A DNA stretch of 64,000 nucleotides. Origin: JAGPUQ01 sp963708735. GTDB lineage: Bacteria > Pseudomonadota > Gammaproteobacteria > Pseudomonadales > Porticoccaceae. The stretch covers positions 124,001-188,000 of the forward strand of contig CAVPTW010000022.1 of NCBI GenBank assembly GCA_963708735.1, given 5' to 3'. Of this stretch, positions 8,976-18,900 are shown piece by piece (the stretch's first letter is position 1; each line of letters starts with the position of its first letter). The translations under genes and the position numbers were made by a program. Under the pieces are notes generated by a model, which saw nothing but the letters and a program-made list of their open reading frames with translations, was not told the DNA's origin and did no database searches.

Positions 8976-9463
8976 AGCGGGCCTCCGGCGCGCCGAATCC
9001 ACTCCCGCGTCACCACAAACAGGGTTCGCGCCTCGCTTTCGGTAAGGGCTTCCGGTGCCGGCGCATAGAGCAGCCGGACGATTTTATCGAGGGACAGGGT
9101 GGCGGCTAATTTGCCGTCGCTGGTGGCGTCGATCAGTACCAGCAATGCATCGGTCGGCAAGGCGGCATTCGATTCCTGCAGCGGTGTGGAGCGGGCGGTC
9201 TGGCGGGCCAGCACCAGCAGCGACTTGACCAGACGGGCACTGTCGCCGTTGCGCTTGAAGTCGCGCCACAATCGGTCGACGCGGCGTTTGGCCTCGCGGG
9301 CGAAGCGCCGTTCCCGATGGCTCCGCCGCACCGCCAGCAGCGCCCAGCCTGCGCCCAGGATCACCAGCAGGGCCAGAATCCACCAGCCCGGGGCGAGCGG
9401 CCACCAGGAGGGCGGCGGTGGGGGATGAATGTCGCGCAGTTGCGCCAGCGGATCGGGGGTCAT
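8969..9463 (-). CDS. DUF4381 membrane protein of the Bat operon
   Basis: A 164-residue protein of the DUF4381 family. It has a proline-rich N-terminus (about 14-18), one membrane helix (about residues 24-45, WWILALLVILGAGWALLAV), then a basic RR-rich cytoplasmic helix and a helical C-terminal domain. DUF4381 proteins are found almost only between a DUF58 and a batA gene, as here. The start ATG overlaps the DUF58 stop by 4 bases and the stop overlaps batA by 7, so the five downstream genes read as one translationally coupled unit. The function is not known. Confidence 0.85.
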   Translation of the reverse strand: MTPDPLAQLRDIHPPPPPSWWPLAPGWWILALLVILGAGWALLAVRRSHRERRFAREAKRRVDRLWRDFKRNGDSARLVKSLLVLARQTARSTPLQESNAALPTDALLVLIDATSDGKLAATLSLDKIVRLLYAPAPEALTESEARTLFVVTREWIRRAGGPLW

Positions 9464-10401
9464 CGGTGGCCTCGGCGCGCACTGCTGTAGTAGCGGCGCA
9501 GCAGCAGTTGCGGATCTTCGGCGGTGGAGACCCGAATCAGGCTCAGCTTCAGCCGCCCCGCCAATGCTTGCAGAGCCGCGCTTTTGCGGGTGGCGCGCTG
9601 CTCGAATTCACGCCGCGCATCGGGATTGCGGCTGTCGATCACCAGCAACCGATTCCCGGCGGTGCGGACACCGTAGCGCCCGGGCGGCGGCAGTGCCGTT
9701 TCCAGAGGATCCTGTACCGCCATCAGGGTGATGTCACAGTGACGCGACAACTCGAACAGTTGGCGTTCGACGCCGGGCTGGTCCGCGAGGTCGTAAAAAT
9801 CGCTGATCAGGAACAGGGCCGCGCCGGGATGGGCGACGCGGCGTGCTTCCTCCAGCATGGGTTCCAGATGGTGACGGTCCGGCTGTGGCGCGACCAGTTG
9901 CTGTGCGGTTTCACTCAGCGCGCGCAGCAGGTGCAGCACTCCCTGATGACCGCGTCCGGTGCGGATGTGGTGCGCGGTAGCGGTGCCGAAAACCAGACCA
10001 CCGATGCGGTCGCCGGCGCGAGCGCCCGCCCAGGCCAGGGTCGCGGCAAGCTCGCAGGCGACCATCGACTTGAGGCGCTGGCTGCCGAAGAACATCGACT
10101 GGCGCAGGTCGACGACCAGATGCACGGGCCGTTCGCGCTCCTCGCGGAACACTTTTGTGTGCGTTTCGCTGCGCCGCGCGGTGACACGCCAGTCGATGCT
10201 GCGCACGTCGTCGCCCGGTTGATAGACGCGCACTTCCTCGAGCTCCATGCCGCGTCCGCGCCGGCGCGAGCTGTGACCGCCGCCGGCGGTCCGCGCAACG
10301 CGGCGCGGGAACAGCCCGAGGTGCCGCGCGTGGTGGCGCAGTCGCGCCAGATTTTCCGCAGTGGGCGCGACGGCGCCCGGTACCGGGTTGGCGTTCGTCA
10401 T
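9460..10401 (-). CDS. DUF58 domain protein of the Bat operon
   Basis: A 313-residue DUF58 protein. The family signature YQPGDDVRSIDWRVTARR (about 60-77) is followed by a VWA-like fold with HLVVDLRQSMFFG. DUF58 proteins accompany MoxR ATPases and are thought to act with them in assembling or remodelling VWA proteins. No membrane segment is visible, so it is probably cytoplasmic. The ATG at 10401 is preferred over a longer open frame that overlaps moxR. The gap to moxR is 10 bases, and the stop overlaps the DUF4381 gene. Confidence 0.87.
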   Translation of the reverse strand: MTNANPVPGAVAPTAENLARLRHHARHLGLFPRRVARTAGGGHSSRRRGRGMELEEVRVYQPGDDVRSIDWRVTARRSETHTKVFREERERPVHLVVDLRQSMFFGSQRLKSMVACELAATLAWAGARAGDRIGGLVFGTATAHHIRTGRGHQGVLHLLRALSETAQQLVAPQPDRHHLEPMLEEARRVAHPGAALFLISDFYDLADQPGVERQLFELSRHCDITLMAVQDPLETALPPPGRYGVRTAGNRLLVIDSRNPDARREFEQRATRKSAALQALAGRLKLSLIRVSTAEDPQLLLRRYYSSARRGHR

Positions 10402-10411
10402 GGCATCCGGC

Positions 10412-11371
10412 TCAGGCGGACGGAACGGCAGCGAGCAGTTGCGCGATCGCCTGGCTGGTGGTGACGCCTTCGGCTTCGGCCTCGAAGTTGAGCAGGATCC
10501 GGTGACGCAGGACATCGGGCGCGATGTCGCGAATATCGTCGGGGGTGACATAGTCGCGGTCGTCCAGCCAGGCCATCACGCGGGCGCAGCGGTCGAGCGC
10601 AATGGTGGCGCGCGGACTGGCGCCGTAGTGAATCCAGTTTTTCAGGTTAGTGCCGTATCCCTTTGTATTTCTTGTCGCCAAAATCAATTGAACCAGGTAT
10701 TCCTCGACAGCGGGGTCCATGTGGACGGCCAGGGTTGCACGGCGCGCGGCGAAGATCACGTCCTGAGCCAGAGGCGCAAACGGTGCGCCGGTGGTGCCGG
10801 CGGCTTCATCCCGGGCGAGCGCCAGAATGCGGCGCTCGGCGGCCGCATCCGGATAATCCACCAGTACATGGAGAAGGAAGCGATCCAGCTGGGCTTCGGG
10901 CAGTGGATAGGTGCCTTCCTGTTCGATGGGATTCTGGGTGGCCATCACCAGAAACAGCGGTGACAGCGGGTAGGTTTTGGCGCCCACGCTGATGTGGCGT
11001 TCCCCCATGGCTTCGAGCAGCGCCGCCTGGACCTTGGCGGGCGCACGGTTGATCTCGTCGGTGAGCACCAGGTTGTGAAACAGTGGGCCGGGCTGAAACG
11101 TGAAGGTGCCGGTTTCGGGGCGATAGATGTCGGAGCCGGTGATGTCCGACGGCAGTAGATCCGGCGTGAATTGAATGCGGTGGAAATCGGCGGCGATGGC
11201 GCCTGCCAGCGAACTGATGGCGCGGGTCTTGGCGAGGCCGGGCGCGCCTTCGACCAGCAGGTGGCCGTCGGCGAGCAGGGCGACCACCAGACGTTGACAG
11301 AGCCCCGGCTGGCCGACGACGCGATGGTTGAGGTGGTGGAGCAAGGCGTGCAGTTGTTCGCGGAGCGGCAT
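10412..11371 (-). CDS. MoxR-family AAA+ ATPase
   Basis: A 319-residue MoxR-type AAA+ ATPase. It shows Walker A GAPGLAKT (about 42-49), Walker B LVLTDEIN (about 101-108), sensor 1 in MATQNP, and the AAA-lid helices to the C-terminus. MoxR ATPases act as chaperones for the VWA proteins encoded beside them. This is the first gene of the moxR-DUF58-DUF4381-batA-batBC-batD operon. The ATG at 11371 follows an AAGGAA ribosome-binding site; an in-frame ATG at 11464 would add 31 unconserved residues. The stretch 10640-10690 is locally more AT-rich than its surroundings, but the frame is intact. Confidence 0.9.
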   Translation of the reverse strand: MPLREQLHALLHHLNHRVVGQPGLCQRLVVALLADGHLLVEGAPGLAKTRAISSLAGAIAADFHRIQFTPDLLPSDITGSDIYRPETGTFTFQPGPLFHNLVLTDEINRAPAKVQAALLEAMGERHISVGAKTYPLSPLFLVMATQNPIEQEGTYPLPEAQLDRFLLHVLVDYPDAAAERRILALARDEAAGTTGAPFAPLAQDVIFAARRATLAVHMDPAVEEYLVQLILATRNTKGYGTNLKNWIHYGASPRATIALDRCARVMAWLDDRDYVTPDDIRDIAPDVLRHRILLNFEAEAEGVTTSQAIAQLLAAVPSA

Positions 11372-11503
11372 GGGTTCCTTAGTCGTCACTGTGGAAGGGG
11401 CGGAATTGTGCCGGGGTTGGAGCGCGAATGGCAGCGCGGGTTCCGTGCGGTGCTGAGCAGCCATGCCTGGATGCCGGAGGCGAGTCCGGTCCGATTTACG
11501 GGC

Positions 11504-13261
11504 TCAAGGCGCGATCGCTTCGACGGCCACGGCCTCGCCGTCAGGCCAACGGGTATCACTGGCGCCGTAAAGGAGCGTAGCGTCGCTGCTGATGCTCTGG
11601 GTCCGGCCCAGTGCCCGCGGCGAGCGGGTCAGCCTGTGTCCCATGCCGCTGAGCAGGTTCAGCGTGTCGGGGCTTACGCCCGCTTCGTAAAACACCTGAT
11701 CGGGTTGCCATTGATGGTGGATGCGCGGCTGCGCGGCCGCGTCCGCCACGTTCATGCCGAAATCGACCACATTCAGGACGGTCTGCAGCACGGCGGTGAT
11801 GATCACGGGACCCCCGGGGCTGCCGGTCACCAGCACCGGTTTGCCGTCCTTGAACAGGATCGCCGGTGTCATCGACGACAGCGGTCGCTTGCGCGCTTCG
11901 ATGGCATTGGCGCTGCCGCCGATCAGGCCGTAGGCGTTCGGCACGCCGGGCTGTGCGGAAAAATCGTCCATCTCGTTGTTGAGCAGAAAGCCGGCACCCG
12001 TGACCGCGATACCGCTGCCGTAGGAGAAGTTGAGGGTGTAGGTGTTGCTGACCAGGTTGCCCTTCGCATCCCACACCGAGAAATGGGTGGTCTGCGGGCT
12101 TTCGGCGGGCAGTTTCAGGGTCGGGGCCACGGCGCTTGAAGGTGTCGCGTGAGCCAGGTCGATACTCGCGCGCAGTCGCGCGGCGTACTCTTTGGACGTG
12201 AGTTCGGCCACCGGCACCGACACGAAATCCGGATCGCCCAGATACTCGCCGCGATCGGCATAGGCGTGGCGCATCGTCTCGATCAGGCGGTGCAGATAAG
12301 CCGCACTGTTGTGGCCCAGTTCGGCAAGATTCCAGCCTTCGAGCACATTGAGCATCTGAATCAGATGTACCCCGCCGGAAGAGGGCGGTGGCATGGCAAC
12401 GACCTGATAGCCACGATAGGTGCCGGTCACGGGGGCGCGCTCCACGGGCTGGTACTCGGCGAGATCCCGCGCCGTGATCAGGCCGTCATGGGCCTTCATC
12501 TCCGCGATGATCCGCGCCGCGATATGCCCGGTGTAGAACGCCTGCGGCCCCTGTTTGGATATCTGGCGCAGGGTCCGCGCGAGATCCCGCTGTTTCCAAT
12601 GCTGGCCCGGCGCCAGAGGTTGGCCATCGGGCCGCAGATAGTAGCCGGCAGCAGGCGGAGATTTTTTCAGGCGCGGAGCGGCTTCGGCCAGTGAAAACGC
12701 GAGTGGCCGGGTCACCCGGATACCCCGTTCGGCAAGCGCAATGGCGGGCGCCATCACCACCGCCAGCGGCAGGGTGCCGTATTTCTTCTGGGCGAGAGCG
12801 AGTCCCGCCACCGTCCCCGGCACCCCGGCCGAGCGATGACTGAAGCGCGTCAGTTCCGGGTCGACGGTTCCGTTTGCGCCGACGAACAGGTCGCGGTACG
12901 CGGCGCGCGGCGCCACCTCACGGTAATCGATGGCGATGGTTTTGTTCTGCGCCTTGAGGTAGACCAGCATGAAGCCGCCGCCGCCCAGATTGCCCGCCTG
13001 GGGCAGCGTGACTGCCAGCGCGAACCCGGTGGCCACGGCGGCATCGACGGCATTGCCGCCGCGCGCCAGGATGTCGGCCCCGACGCGGCTGGCGACCGCT
13101 TCCTGGGACACCACCATGCCGGCGGCGCCAACCACCGGGTGAAAGCGGTCGGCGTAGTCGATGATGGGCGGCGGCACGGCCAGGGCGCGACACGCCAGGC
13201 CCAGTAGCAGCCAGCAGTACAGTGTCACGAGCCTTGCTCGGGGTCCGTGTTCGGGCTGCAT
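11504..13261 (-). CDS. ggt: Gamma-glutamyltransferase
   Basis: A 585-residue periplasmic gamma-glutamyltranspeptidase precursor. It has a signal peptide (about 1-28), the large-subunit motifs GGNAVDAAVA and GGGGFMLVY, and the autoprocessing site QTTHFSV with the nucleophile threonine at about residue 391, the same position as in E. coli Ggt. The later SSMTPAILFKDGKP and GSPGG motifs line the active site. It should cleave glutathione and other gamma-glutamyl compounds and transfer the glutamyl group. It appears monocistronic, with moxR starting a separate unit 130 bases downstream and a divergent GNAT gene upstream. Confidence 0.93.
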   Translation of the reverse strand: MQPEHGPRARLVTLYCWLLLGLACRALAVPPPIIDYADRFHPVVGAAGMVVSQEAVASRVGADILARGGNAVDAAVATGFALAVTLPQAGNLGGGGFMLVYLKAQNKTIAIDYREVAPRAAYRDLFVGANGTVDPELTRFSHRSAGVPGTVAGLALAQKKYGTLPLAVVMAPAIALAERGIRVTRPLAFSLAEAAPRLKKSPPAAGYYLRPDGQPLAPGQHWKQRDLARTLRQISKQGPQAFYTGHIAARIIAEMKAHDGLITARDLAEYQPVERAPVTGTYRGYQVVAMPPPSSGGVHLIQMLNVLEGWNLAELGHNSAAYLHRLIETMRHAYADRGEYLGDPDFVSVPVAELTSKEYAARLRASIDLAHATPSSAVAPTLKLPAESPQTTHFSVWDAKGNLVSNTYTLNFSYGSGIAVTGAGFLLNNEMDDFSAQPGVPNAYGLIGGSANAIEARKRPLSSMTPAILFKDGKPVLVTGSPGGPVIITAVLQTVLNVVDFGMNVADAAAQPRIHHQWQPDQVFYEAGVSPDTLNLLSGMGHRLTRSPRALGRTQSISSDATLLYGASDTRWPDGEAVAVEAIAP

Positions 13262-13360
13262 GTCCGGTGTCTCCGATCAGATTTTCAATGCGGCCTGCAT
13301 TCTAGCCGCAAGCCCCGGGTGCGCTGTATCCTGAGGCAAATTGCAGACCGACAATGCCCC

Positions 13361-14326
13361 ATGGAGAGCCTGGATTACCTTCCGGTAGTGATAGAACCCG
13401 TGACTTGGGCGGAGCAGGGTGAAGCACTGCGGGCGATCCGCCGGCTGGTGTTCATCGGCGAACAGGGGATTCCCGAAGCCGTGGAATTCGATCGGCAGGA
13501 TGCCGCTGCGCGACACTGGCTGGCCTCCACAACCGATGGACACCCGATGGGTTGCGGGCGGTTGCTGGAGGATCGCGTCGGCCGTCTCGCGGTGCTGCCG
13601 GAGTATCGCCGTCAGGGTGTCGGCGCGGCGCTGTTGCGGCGGATCATTCGCGATGCGCTTGCAGGGGGGCAGGGCACCCTGCAACTCCATGCCCAGACCC
13701 AGGCCCTGGCGTTTTACGAGGCCCTGGGGTTCGAGCCCCGGGGCGAGGAGTTTCTGGAGGCCGGGATACCCCACCGCCTCATGGTGTTGCCATTCAGGAA
13801 TCCGCTGTCAGTGCGTGAGCAACCCGCGCCGCCGGTGGTGGAGGCCGAGCGCCGCCGCGAAGTGCTGGAAGGTGGTGCCGCGATTGCCGAGTCCGTGCCC
13901 ATTTGGATTCCACATGCCTTGCGCCGTGTTTGTATCCTCAGTACCCGACTCGATCCCGACATTTACGACCGCGATCCGGTGCGCGACGCGCTGCTGGAGT
14001 TTGCTATCGGCCATCCGCAGGCCGAGGTGCTGATACTGGTGCGTGAACCCCAGGTGCTGGCCCGCTCGGGGCACCGCCTGCTGCGGCTTGCGCAGCGCCT
14101 GTCGAGCCATGTCCGGTTGCGCGCCTTGCCGCCCGCCTGTCCCACGCCCGAGGACGAATTTCTGGTGGCCGATGCCGGCGCGGTATTGTGCTGGCGGCAC
14201 GCGCGCCCGTTGCGGGGCTACGGCGTGCTGCACGCCCCCGCCGAAGCGCGCCGGCTTGGTGAGGCGTTTGAGGAACTGTGGGGCCTGAGTGAGGAAGCCC
14301 CGGAGCTGCGCCGGCTGGCGCTGTGA
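13361..14326 (+). CDS. GNAT acetyltransferase fused to an uncharacterised C-terminal domain
   Basis: A 321-residue two-domain protein. Residues 1-145 are an ElaA-like GNAT domain (VFIGEQGIPEAVEFDRQD, then acetyl-CoA loop RRQGVGAALL at about 86-95, then FYEALGF). Residues 160-321 form a second conserved domain of unknown function (LRRVCILSTRLDPDIYD, LILVREP), which has a phospholipase-D-like feel but no HKD motif. This two-domain arrangement is common in gammaproteobacteria, usually annotated only as GNAT. The ATG at 13361 is chosen; a longer frame from 13247 overlaps the ggt start. It is the last core gene before the acquired island. Confidence 0.82.
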   Translation: MESLDYLPVVIEPVTWAEQGEALRAIRRLVFIGEQGIPEAVEFDRQDAAARHWLASTTDGHPMGCGRLLEDRVGRLAVLPEYRRQGVGAALLRRIIRDALAGGQGTLQLHAQTQALAFYEALGFEPRGEEFLEAGIPHRLMVLPFRNPLSVREQPAPPVVEAERRREVLEGGAAIAESVPIWIPHALRRVCILSTRLDPDIYDRDPVRDALLEFAIGHPQAEVLILVREPQVLARSGHRLLRLAQRLSSHVRLRALPPACPTPEDEFLVADAGAVLCWRHARPLRGYGVLHAPAEARRLGEAFEELWGLSEEAPELRRLAL

Positions 14327-14356
14327 CGGCGTATCCGGAGTGGGTCGATCAACCAA

Positions 14357-14456
14357 GGAAGCCCTGAACAAGTCCCCGCTGTACCCGAGTGCGCATCGCC
14401 ACCGATTGCCAAGTGAAAATTGCGCGGCTTCAAATGATGGCTTGTTCAGGGCTTCC
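14357..14456. mobile_element. 100-bp MITE with IS5-like terminal inverted repeats
   Basis: Perfect 16-bp inverted repeats GGAAGCCCTGAACAAG (14357-14372) and its complement (14441-14456) flank 68 bp with no coding capacity. CAA directly precedes (14354-14356) and directly follows (14457-14459) the element and may be a target duplication. The terminal sequence resembles IS5-family ends (GGAAGGTGCGAA type), so the element is probably a non-autonomous derivative moved by an IS5-like transposase encoded elsewhere. It sits at the junction of the GNAT gene and the integrase remnant. Confidence 0.7.
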
Positions 14457-14462
14457 CAAGTC

Positions 14463-14820
14463 GATAGCAAGGAGGGCAAGTTCATTCGTCCGATCGGACC
14501 GCCCGTCGTCGAATACCCGGACGAGCGCCGCGAGACCGCCGTGGGCACCTATGTCTTCCCAAGTCAGGGTGAGGACAATGCGTTCGGCAGCTTCCCGAAC
14601 CCGTGGGAGCAGATCTTCAAGGACAGCCCGCTCGCCGACGTCACGCCGCATGTCCTGCGCCCCAGTTTTGCAGCATAACTAACGATCTCGGTTTTACCGA
14701 GGTGACGATCACCGCGCGGGTTGGGCACTCCAAGCGGTCGGTGACGAGCAAGCATATTCAAGGGCTGCTCGACGGGGTCGAGTTCGAGCAGGTGGCTTAC
14801 TCCTTGGACCGTGATTCCTC
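14463..14820 (+). pseudogene. Tyrosine recombinase (phage-type integrase) C-terminal remnant
   Basis: The first part (14463-14678) encodes a fragment with FIRPIGPPVVEYPDE, TYVFPSQGEDNAFGSFPNPWEQIFK and TPHVLRPSFAA, then a stop. The reading continues in another frame as NDLGFTEVTITARVGHSK and SVTSKHIQGLLDG. These are the HxxR box and following helices of a phage-type integrase. The HxxR box survives as HVLR. The segment that should hold the catalytic tyrosine is deleted, joining SVTSK directly to HIQGLLDG, and the N-terminal half is missing. It is therefore inactive and marks the left end of the island. The MITE abuts its 5-prime side. Confidence 0.75.
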
Positions 14821-15186
14821 ATTCCCGCAGAGCGACGCTCGATTGTGCCCGAAACACCATCATCTACGCCTTCTTCGATTACGATCTCTTCGTGGTCGGT
14901 GGAGTGCGGGCATTCGGCGCGTTCGAGCTGGCGCTGAAACATCGGCTCAACGGTCATGGCGGCTCCGCTTGCGGGACGCTGCGCAATCTCGTCGACAGGG
15001 GCGAGGAAGACTGGTGTTCTACCTGCGCTCGTGCCCGGTCCAGCAGTGGTCTCCGACCCTGTCGAGGCTCTGATTGGCCTACGAAATGGATTGTCTCATG
15101 GCACGTCCGACATCCACTCGCCGGGAATGGCGCTCGATGTCGTGGCTGCCTGCGCTTCATGGATCGATCACGTATTTCCGTCGTAG
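14811..15186 (+). pseudogene. HEPN-like hypothetical protein remnant (frameshifted)
   Basis: Two overlapping frames form one recognisable protein. The first reads NTIIYAFFDYDLFVVGGVRAF to TLRNLVDRG. The second, after a shift in the GGGG run near 14998, continues GVLPALVPGPAVVSDPVEAL to WIDHVFPS and a stop. The element LRNGLSHG contains R-N-G-L-S-H, an Rx4H spacing as in HEPN ribonucleases and related helical proteins, but the assignment is only suggestive. No clear start codon with a ribosome-binding site is visible. It lies between the integrase remnant and the convergent CoiA-like remnant. One base would restore a protein of about 120 residues. Confidence 0.45.
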
Positions 15187-15198
15187 CTCTGACCGGCG

Positions 15199-15897
15199 CT
15201 ACGCTGATCGAAGGTCCTCGCCTCGAACGGCTCGCACAAACTTATCGCGAGTGAGCGCGCAGAAGGCAAATTCGCCGCGCTTCAAAGGGCCCCCAAGGGG
15301 GGACGTTGCGCCGGGGCCGGCGAGGTAGAAGATGTAGGGACCCGCATTGAAGAAGACGTGGGCAGCGGCGCGCTTCCACTTCTCAATGAACTGCTTGTTT
15401 GGTCCCATCCACCGCATGATCGCGAATTCCTTGCCGTCGAGATTGACGACACGGGATTTGAAATCGAGCGACATGCTGAAATAGGTCCCCAGGAACGAGC
15501 TTTCGCTGTGGACCAGCCAGAACATCCGATGCTCGCGCCGATAGAGGGCTTCCCGCGTTGCGTGCGGCCTCGCTGATCAAGGAGTACTTCGGCTCCAGCA
15601 CGGTTGCCATAGGGGTGCCGCTGCCCACCAGGACGTCAGCGCGATGAAGCTCCCCCGTCATCAGATCGCGCAAACCGATCTCGTGACACGACATGTCGAA
15701 CAGTTCTTTCCAGCCGAGATACCAAGGCCCGTCGGGCTCGCTACAGGGGTCGCAATCGCAGGCCCTATGCCGCGCCAGTGGGGTGTGTTCTCGACCGGCA
15801 TGACAGCGGTGAGCAGAGCGCCGCAGTCACGGCAAGTCGTGCGCTCTCCCTTTGCGATGGGCGCGCGCTTCTGGTTGCCGACCCAGGCATAGAGCAT
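15199..15897 (-). pseudogene. CoiA-like competence/nuclease-family protein (two frameshifts)
   Basis: Three consecutive frames make one protein of about 230 residues. It begins MLYAWVGNQKRAPIAKG with a zinc-ribbon-like CRDCG and HWR (from 15897). It continues PDGPWYLGWKELFD, HRADVLVGSG and ATVLEPKYSLISE, and then ALYRREHRMFWLVHSESS to the stop at 15199. The order zinc-finger, D..ExK-like core, then RMFWLVH follows CoiA-like proteins, a restriction-endonuclease-fold family named from competence. Breaks lie near 15740 (one base missing) and near 15555 (one extra G in a GGG run). It starts 15 bases after hamB on the same strand and may be the last gene of the Hachiman operon. Identification moderate. 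Confidence 0.55.
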
Positions 15898-15912
15898 GGC
15901 TACCGCTCTCAG

Positions 15913-18900
15913 TTACGCATCGGCCTGCGGCCAGCGCAGTTTTCCGCGGCCGACGCGCAAGGCTTCCACCAGCCTGGTGTTGCCCGGCAGTCTTCCTGAG
16001 AAGAGGCTGGGCTTGGGGTCTAACGCTGGCTTCCGGAAGGGGGCAATCCGCTGGTAGTCAGGGGTTGCGAGCCAAGTCCGTCCGTCCTCCTCGTCAGTGA
16101 TGATCCGATATAGGCCGGCAGGCGGGACGGCCGCGATGTCGAGCAGGCGCTTATAGTGTTCGACCGACCACTTCTGGATGCCGTCGCTGAGGGCTTCGGT
16201 GCGGAAGCGAGCCCATAGCGCAGCAGTGTCGGGCGTGGGCCAGTCGCCGGCGTCGGTGTAGGCCGTGATCTCGTCGGATTCGAGCCAGGCCCGCATCTCG
16301 GCGGGCGTGACGAAGACAGGCTTGGCATCCTCGATCGCCGCCATGGCCGCCCGCCGTGACGGAAGGCCCGCACGGATCAGCATCGACATCATGAATTGCG
16401 GGACGCCGGTTTCGACTGCTGCTGCGGCACCGCCCGCCACCGTCTCCGGCGACCAGTCGAGGGACATGCGGCGTGTACGGACGGCTTCCAACGCCCAAAC
16501 CAAACGATAGGTGAAGGCCTCTTCGACGGCCCGCATGTTCTGCGGTCCGATCTTGGCGACGTCCTCGCCAGACACCCAACTGCGCAGAATGGCCTTCCAA
16601 TTCGCCGGCAGCGGGTTCGCCTTGTCGGGGATGAAGGGCCGCATGAACTGCAGGCGCTCGCCGAGACCGCCGAGCGCATCGACAAGTTCATCGATGTCGC
16701 CGCTCAGCGCTCCGGCGTCGGCACGGTCGAGGAGTTCGGCCAATTCGTCGGCCATGGCATCGATGGTGAGGCCAGCCTCAAGCCCGACGCCCATGGCGAA
16801 ATGCCCGCGCCGCGCCTGCGCCGTGGTGGTCTTCCAAATGAGATCGGCGCGCGCCTCGAATACTTTCTTGTGCAGCGGGGCGATGTCCTCGTCCTCGCGG
16901 GCGATCTGGCGGGCCCAGAGCGATCCCTTGAGCGCCTCGTCCAAGAGCTTCGGCAGGTCGGCGCGATCGGAATCGAGTGCTTCGATCAGACCAAACACGG
17001 TCGCATCGAGGCGCTCCACAATCTGCGAAAGCGGCTCCTCGTCGATGGTTTCTTCCTCGTCCTCACCGCCGTCTTCATCGTCGTCGCCTTCGGCCTCATA
17101 GTCCACGGTGGCGGACAGGCGCTTGGCGACCGCCGCTTCTTCCTTGGGCGACCTCCAGGCTTCGCGGGCGTTGGCGAGATATTCCCAGGCGTCATCGCGA
17201 TCCAAGACACCCTCGAGCGACAGGCGCTCAAGGATTTCGGCGACAATCTGGATGAGACCGCTTTTCAGCGTGCGGGCGTTGGCGGAGGCGACCAGCTTTC
17301 GCCACTCCTTCTTTCGCCAATCGATCTTATCGAACATGACATGGAGGATGAGGCCTTCGACATCCACGAAGGCGCGGCCGGCGCGGCCGGCGACGTTCGC
17401 GAACTCCTCGCCTTTGATTTTCTCGGACGCCCGATACAGCGCTGGCACCAACAGGACGGCGGCGTTGAGGTTGAGGCCCTGCGACAGCGTCGGCGATGCG
17501 ACGATGACCTTCAGCCCCCCATCGGACAGAAGGGCTTCCAGTTCACGCAAGAACGGGCTTGGCAGCCGGCCATGGTGGATGGCGACGCCCACCTTCAGGC
17601 AGGCGACAGCGGGATGGTCCTCGCCCAACCATTCCTTGCCCACCTCCAAGGCGCGCGCGATCGACGCTTCGTCTTCCAGCAACGAATCCAGATAGCCACG
17701 CTCGCAGAGGTCCACGACCTGTTTGCCGTAGCTCTCGACCCAATTCGCCTGGGTGGAGAAGATCAGGGTCCGCTTGCCCTGACCTGCGAATTCCCATGCC
17801 GCGAACAAGGCAAGGTGCGAGTTCTTGCGCGGATAGGGCTTCTTTTCCTTCCCACGTGCTGGTTTTTGCACGACGAATTTGTCGAGGAAGGGACCGTCGT
17901 CGTCGAGGTCGAGCCGGAGCAATGCATCCCTGCCTCGCCAGGTGAGCGCGCCGAACCGCTGCCGCGTCGGGCGCCAGTCGGAACGCACCGGCTCGCCCGG
18001 TTCGTCGGAGCGTATCCAGGCGGTGAGATCATCCAGCTCGTCGCCGCTCGGCAGGATGGCGGAGAGGCAGACGATCCGGCGTTCGCTCGCGTCCGCGCGC
18101 CGAAGTAGGCGCTGCACGAGCGTCTCGTAGCGGATTTCGCGCTCGCTCGGGCCGATCATGTGCCCTTCGTCAAGGACGATCAGGCCGACATCATCGATCA
18201 GCGACGGGTCGCTTCGCAGCGCGAAGTCGAGTTTCTCGGGTGTCGCGATGATGATCTTGCGGGTGCGCAAGGCGTCTTCATCGCTAGCCGAAAGGCCGCT
18301 GGCGCCGTAAAGGGATGAGACGCTGAAGCCGAGAGGTGCAAAGGTCTTTCGGAAGGATCGCTCGGTCTGGGCCGACAGGGCGCGCAGCGGCGTGACAATC
18401 AGCACCCGGCGCGCCGACGACAGCGTCATCAGCGCGGCGATCTCGGCCACCCGCGTCTTGCCGGCGCTGGTCGGCAAGGCGACAACCAAGTCATCGGTGA
18501 CGTCTGTGGATCGCTGGGCCGCTTCGCGCTGCGATGGCCATAGCTCCACCTCGGAAGCTTTTCGAGCGTAGAGCGAGGAGATGAAGAGCCGGCGCAGGTC
18601 CGGGTATTTTTCCTCCGTCCCCTCTGGCGGCTCCGTCGGCAGGTTCTGGTGCAGCGAGTGCTGCCAGAGGTCGTCGATAAGGTGCCGGCAGAGTTTCGAC
18701 ATCCACCACAGTGGAACATTCTCTGCATTGTCTGCCAGACTGACTGCGGTGGCGAGCAACGCCCGTGGGGTATCGATCGGCTCGGGTTCGCCCGTCTCAA
18801 GCGCGAAGTCAAAATGCGCCAAGGCTCGGCAGATCGTCGTGTTGAGGATGGTGGACAGCACTTCGTCGACATCCGGTTCTTCGCCCCGTAGCGCCTCGGC

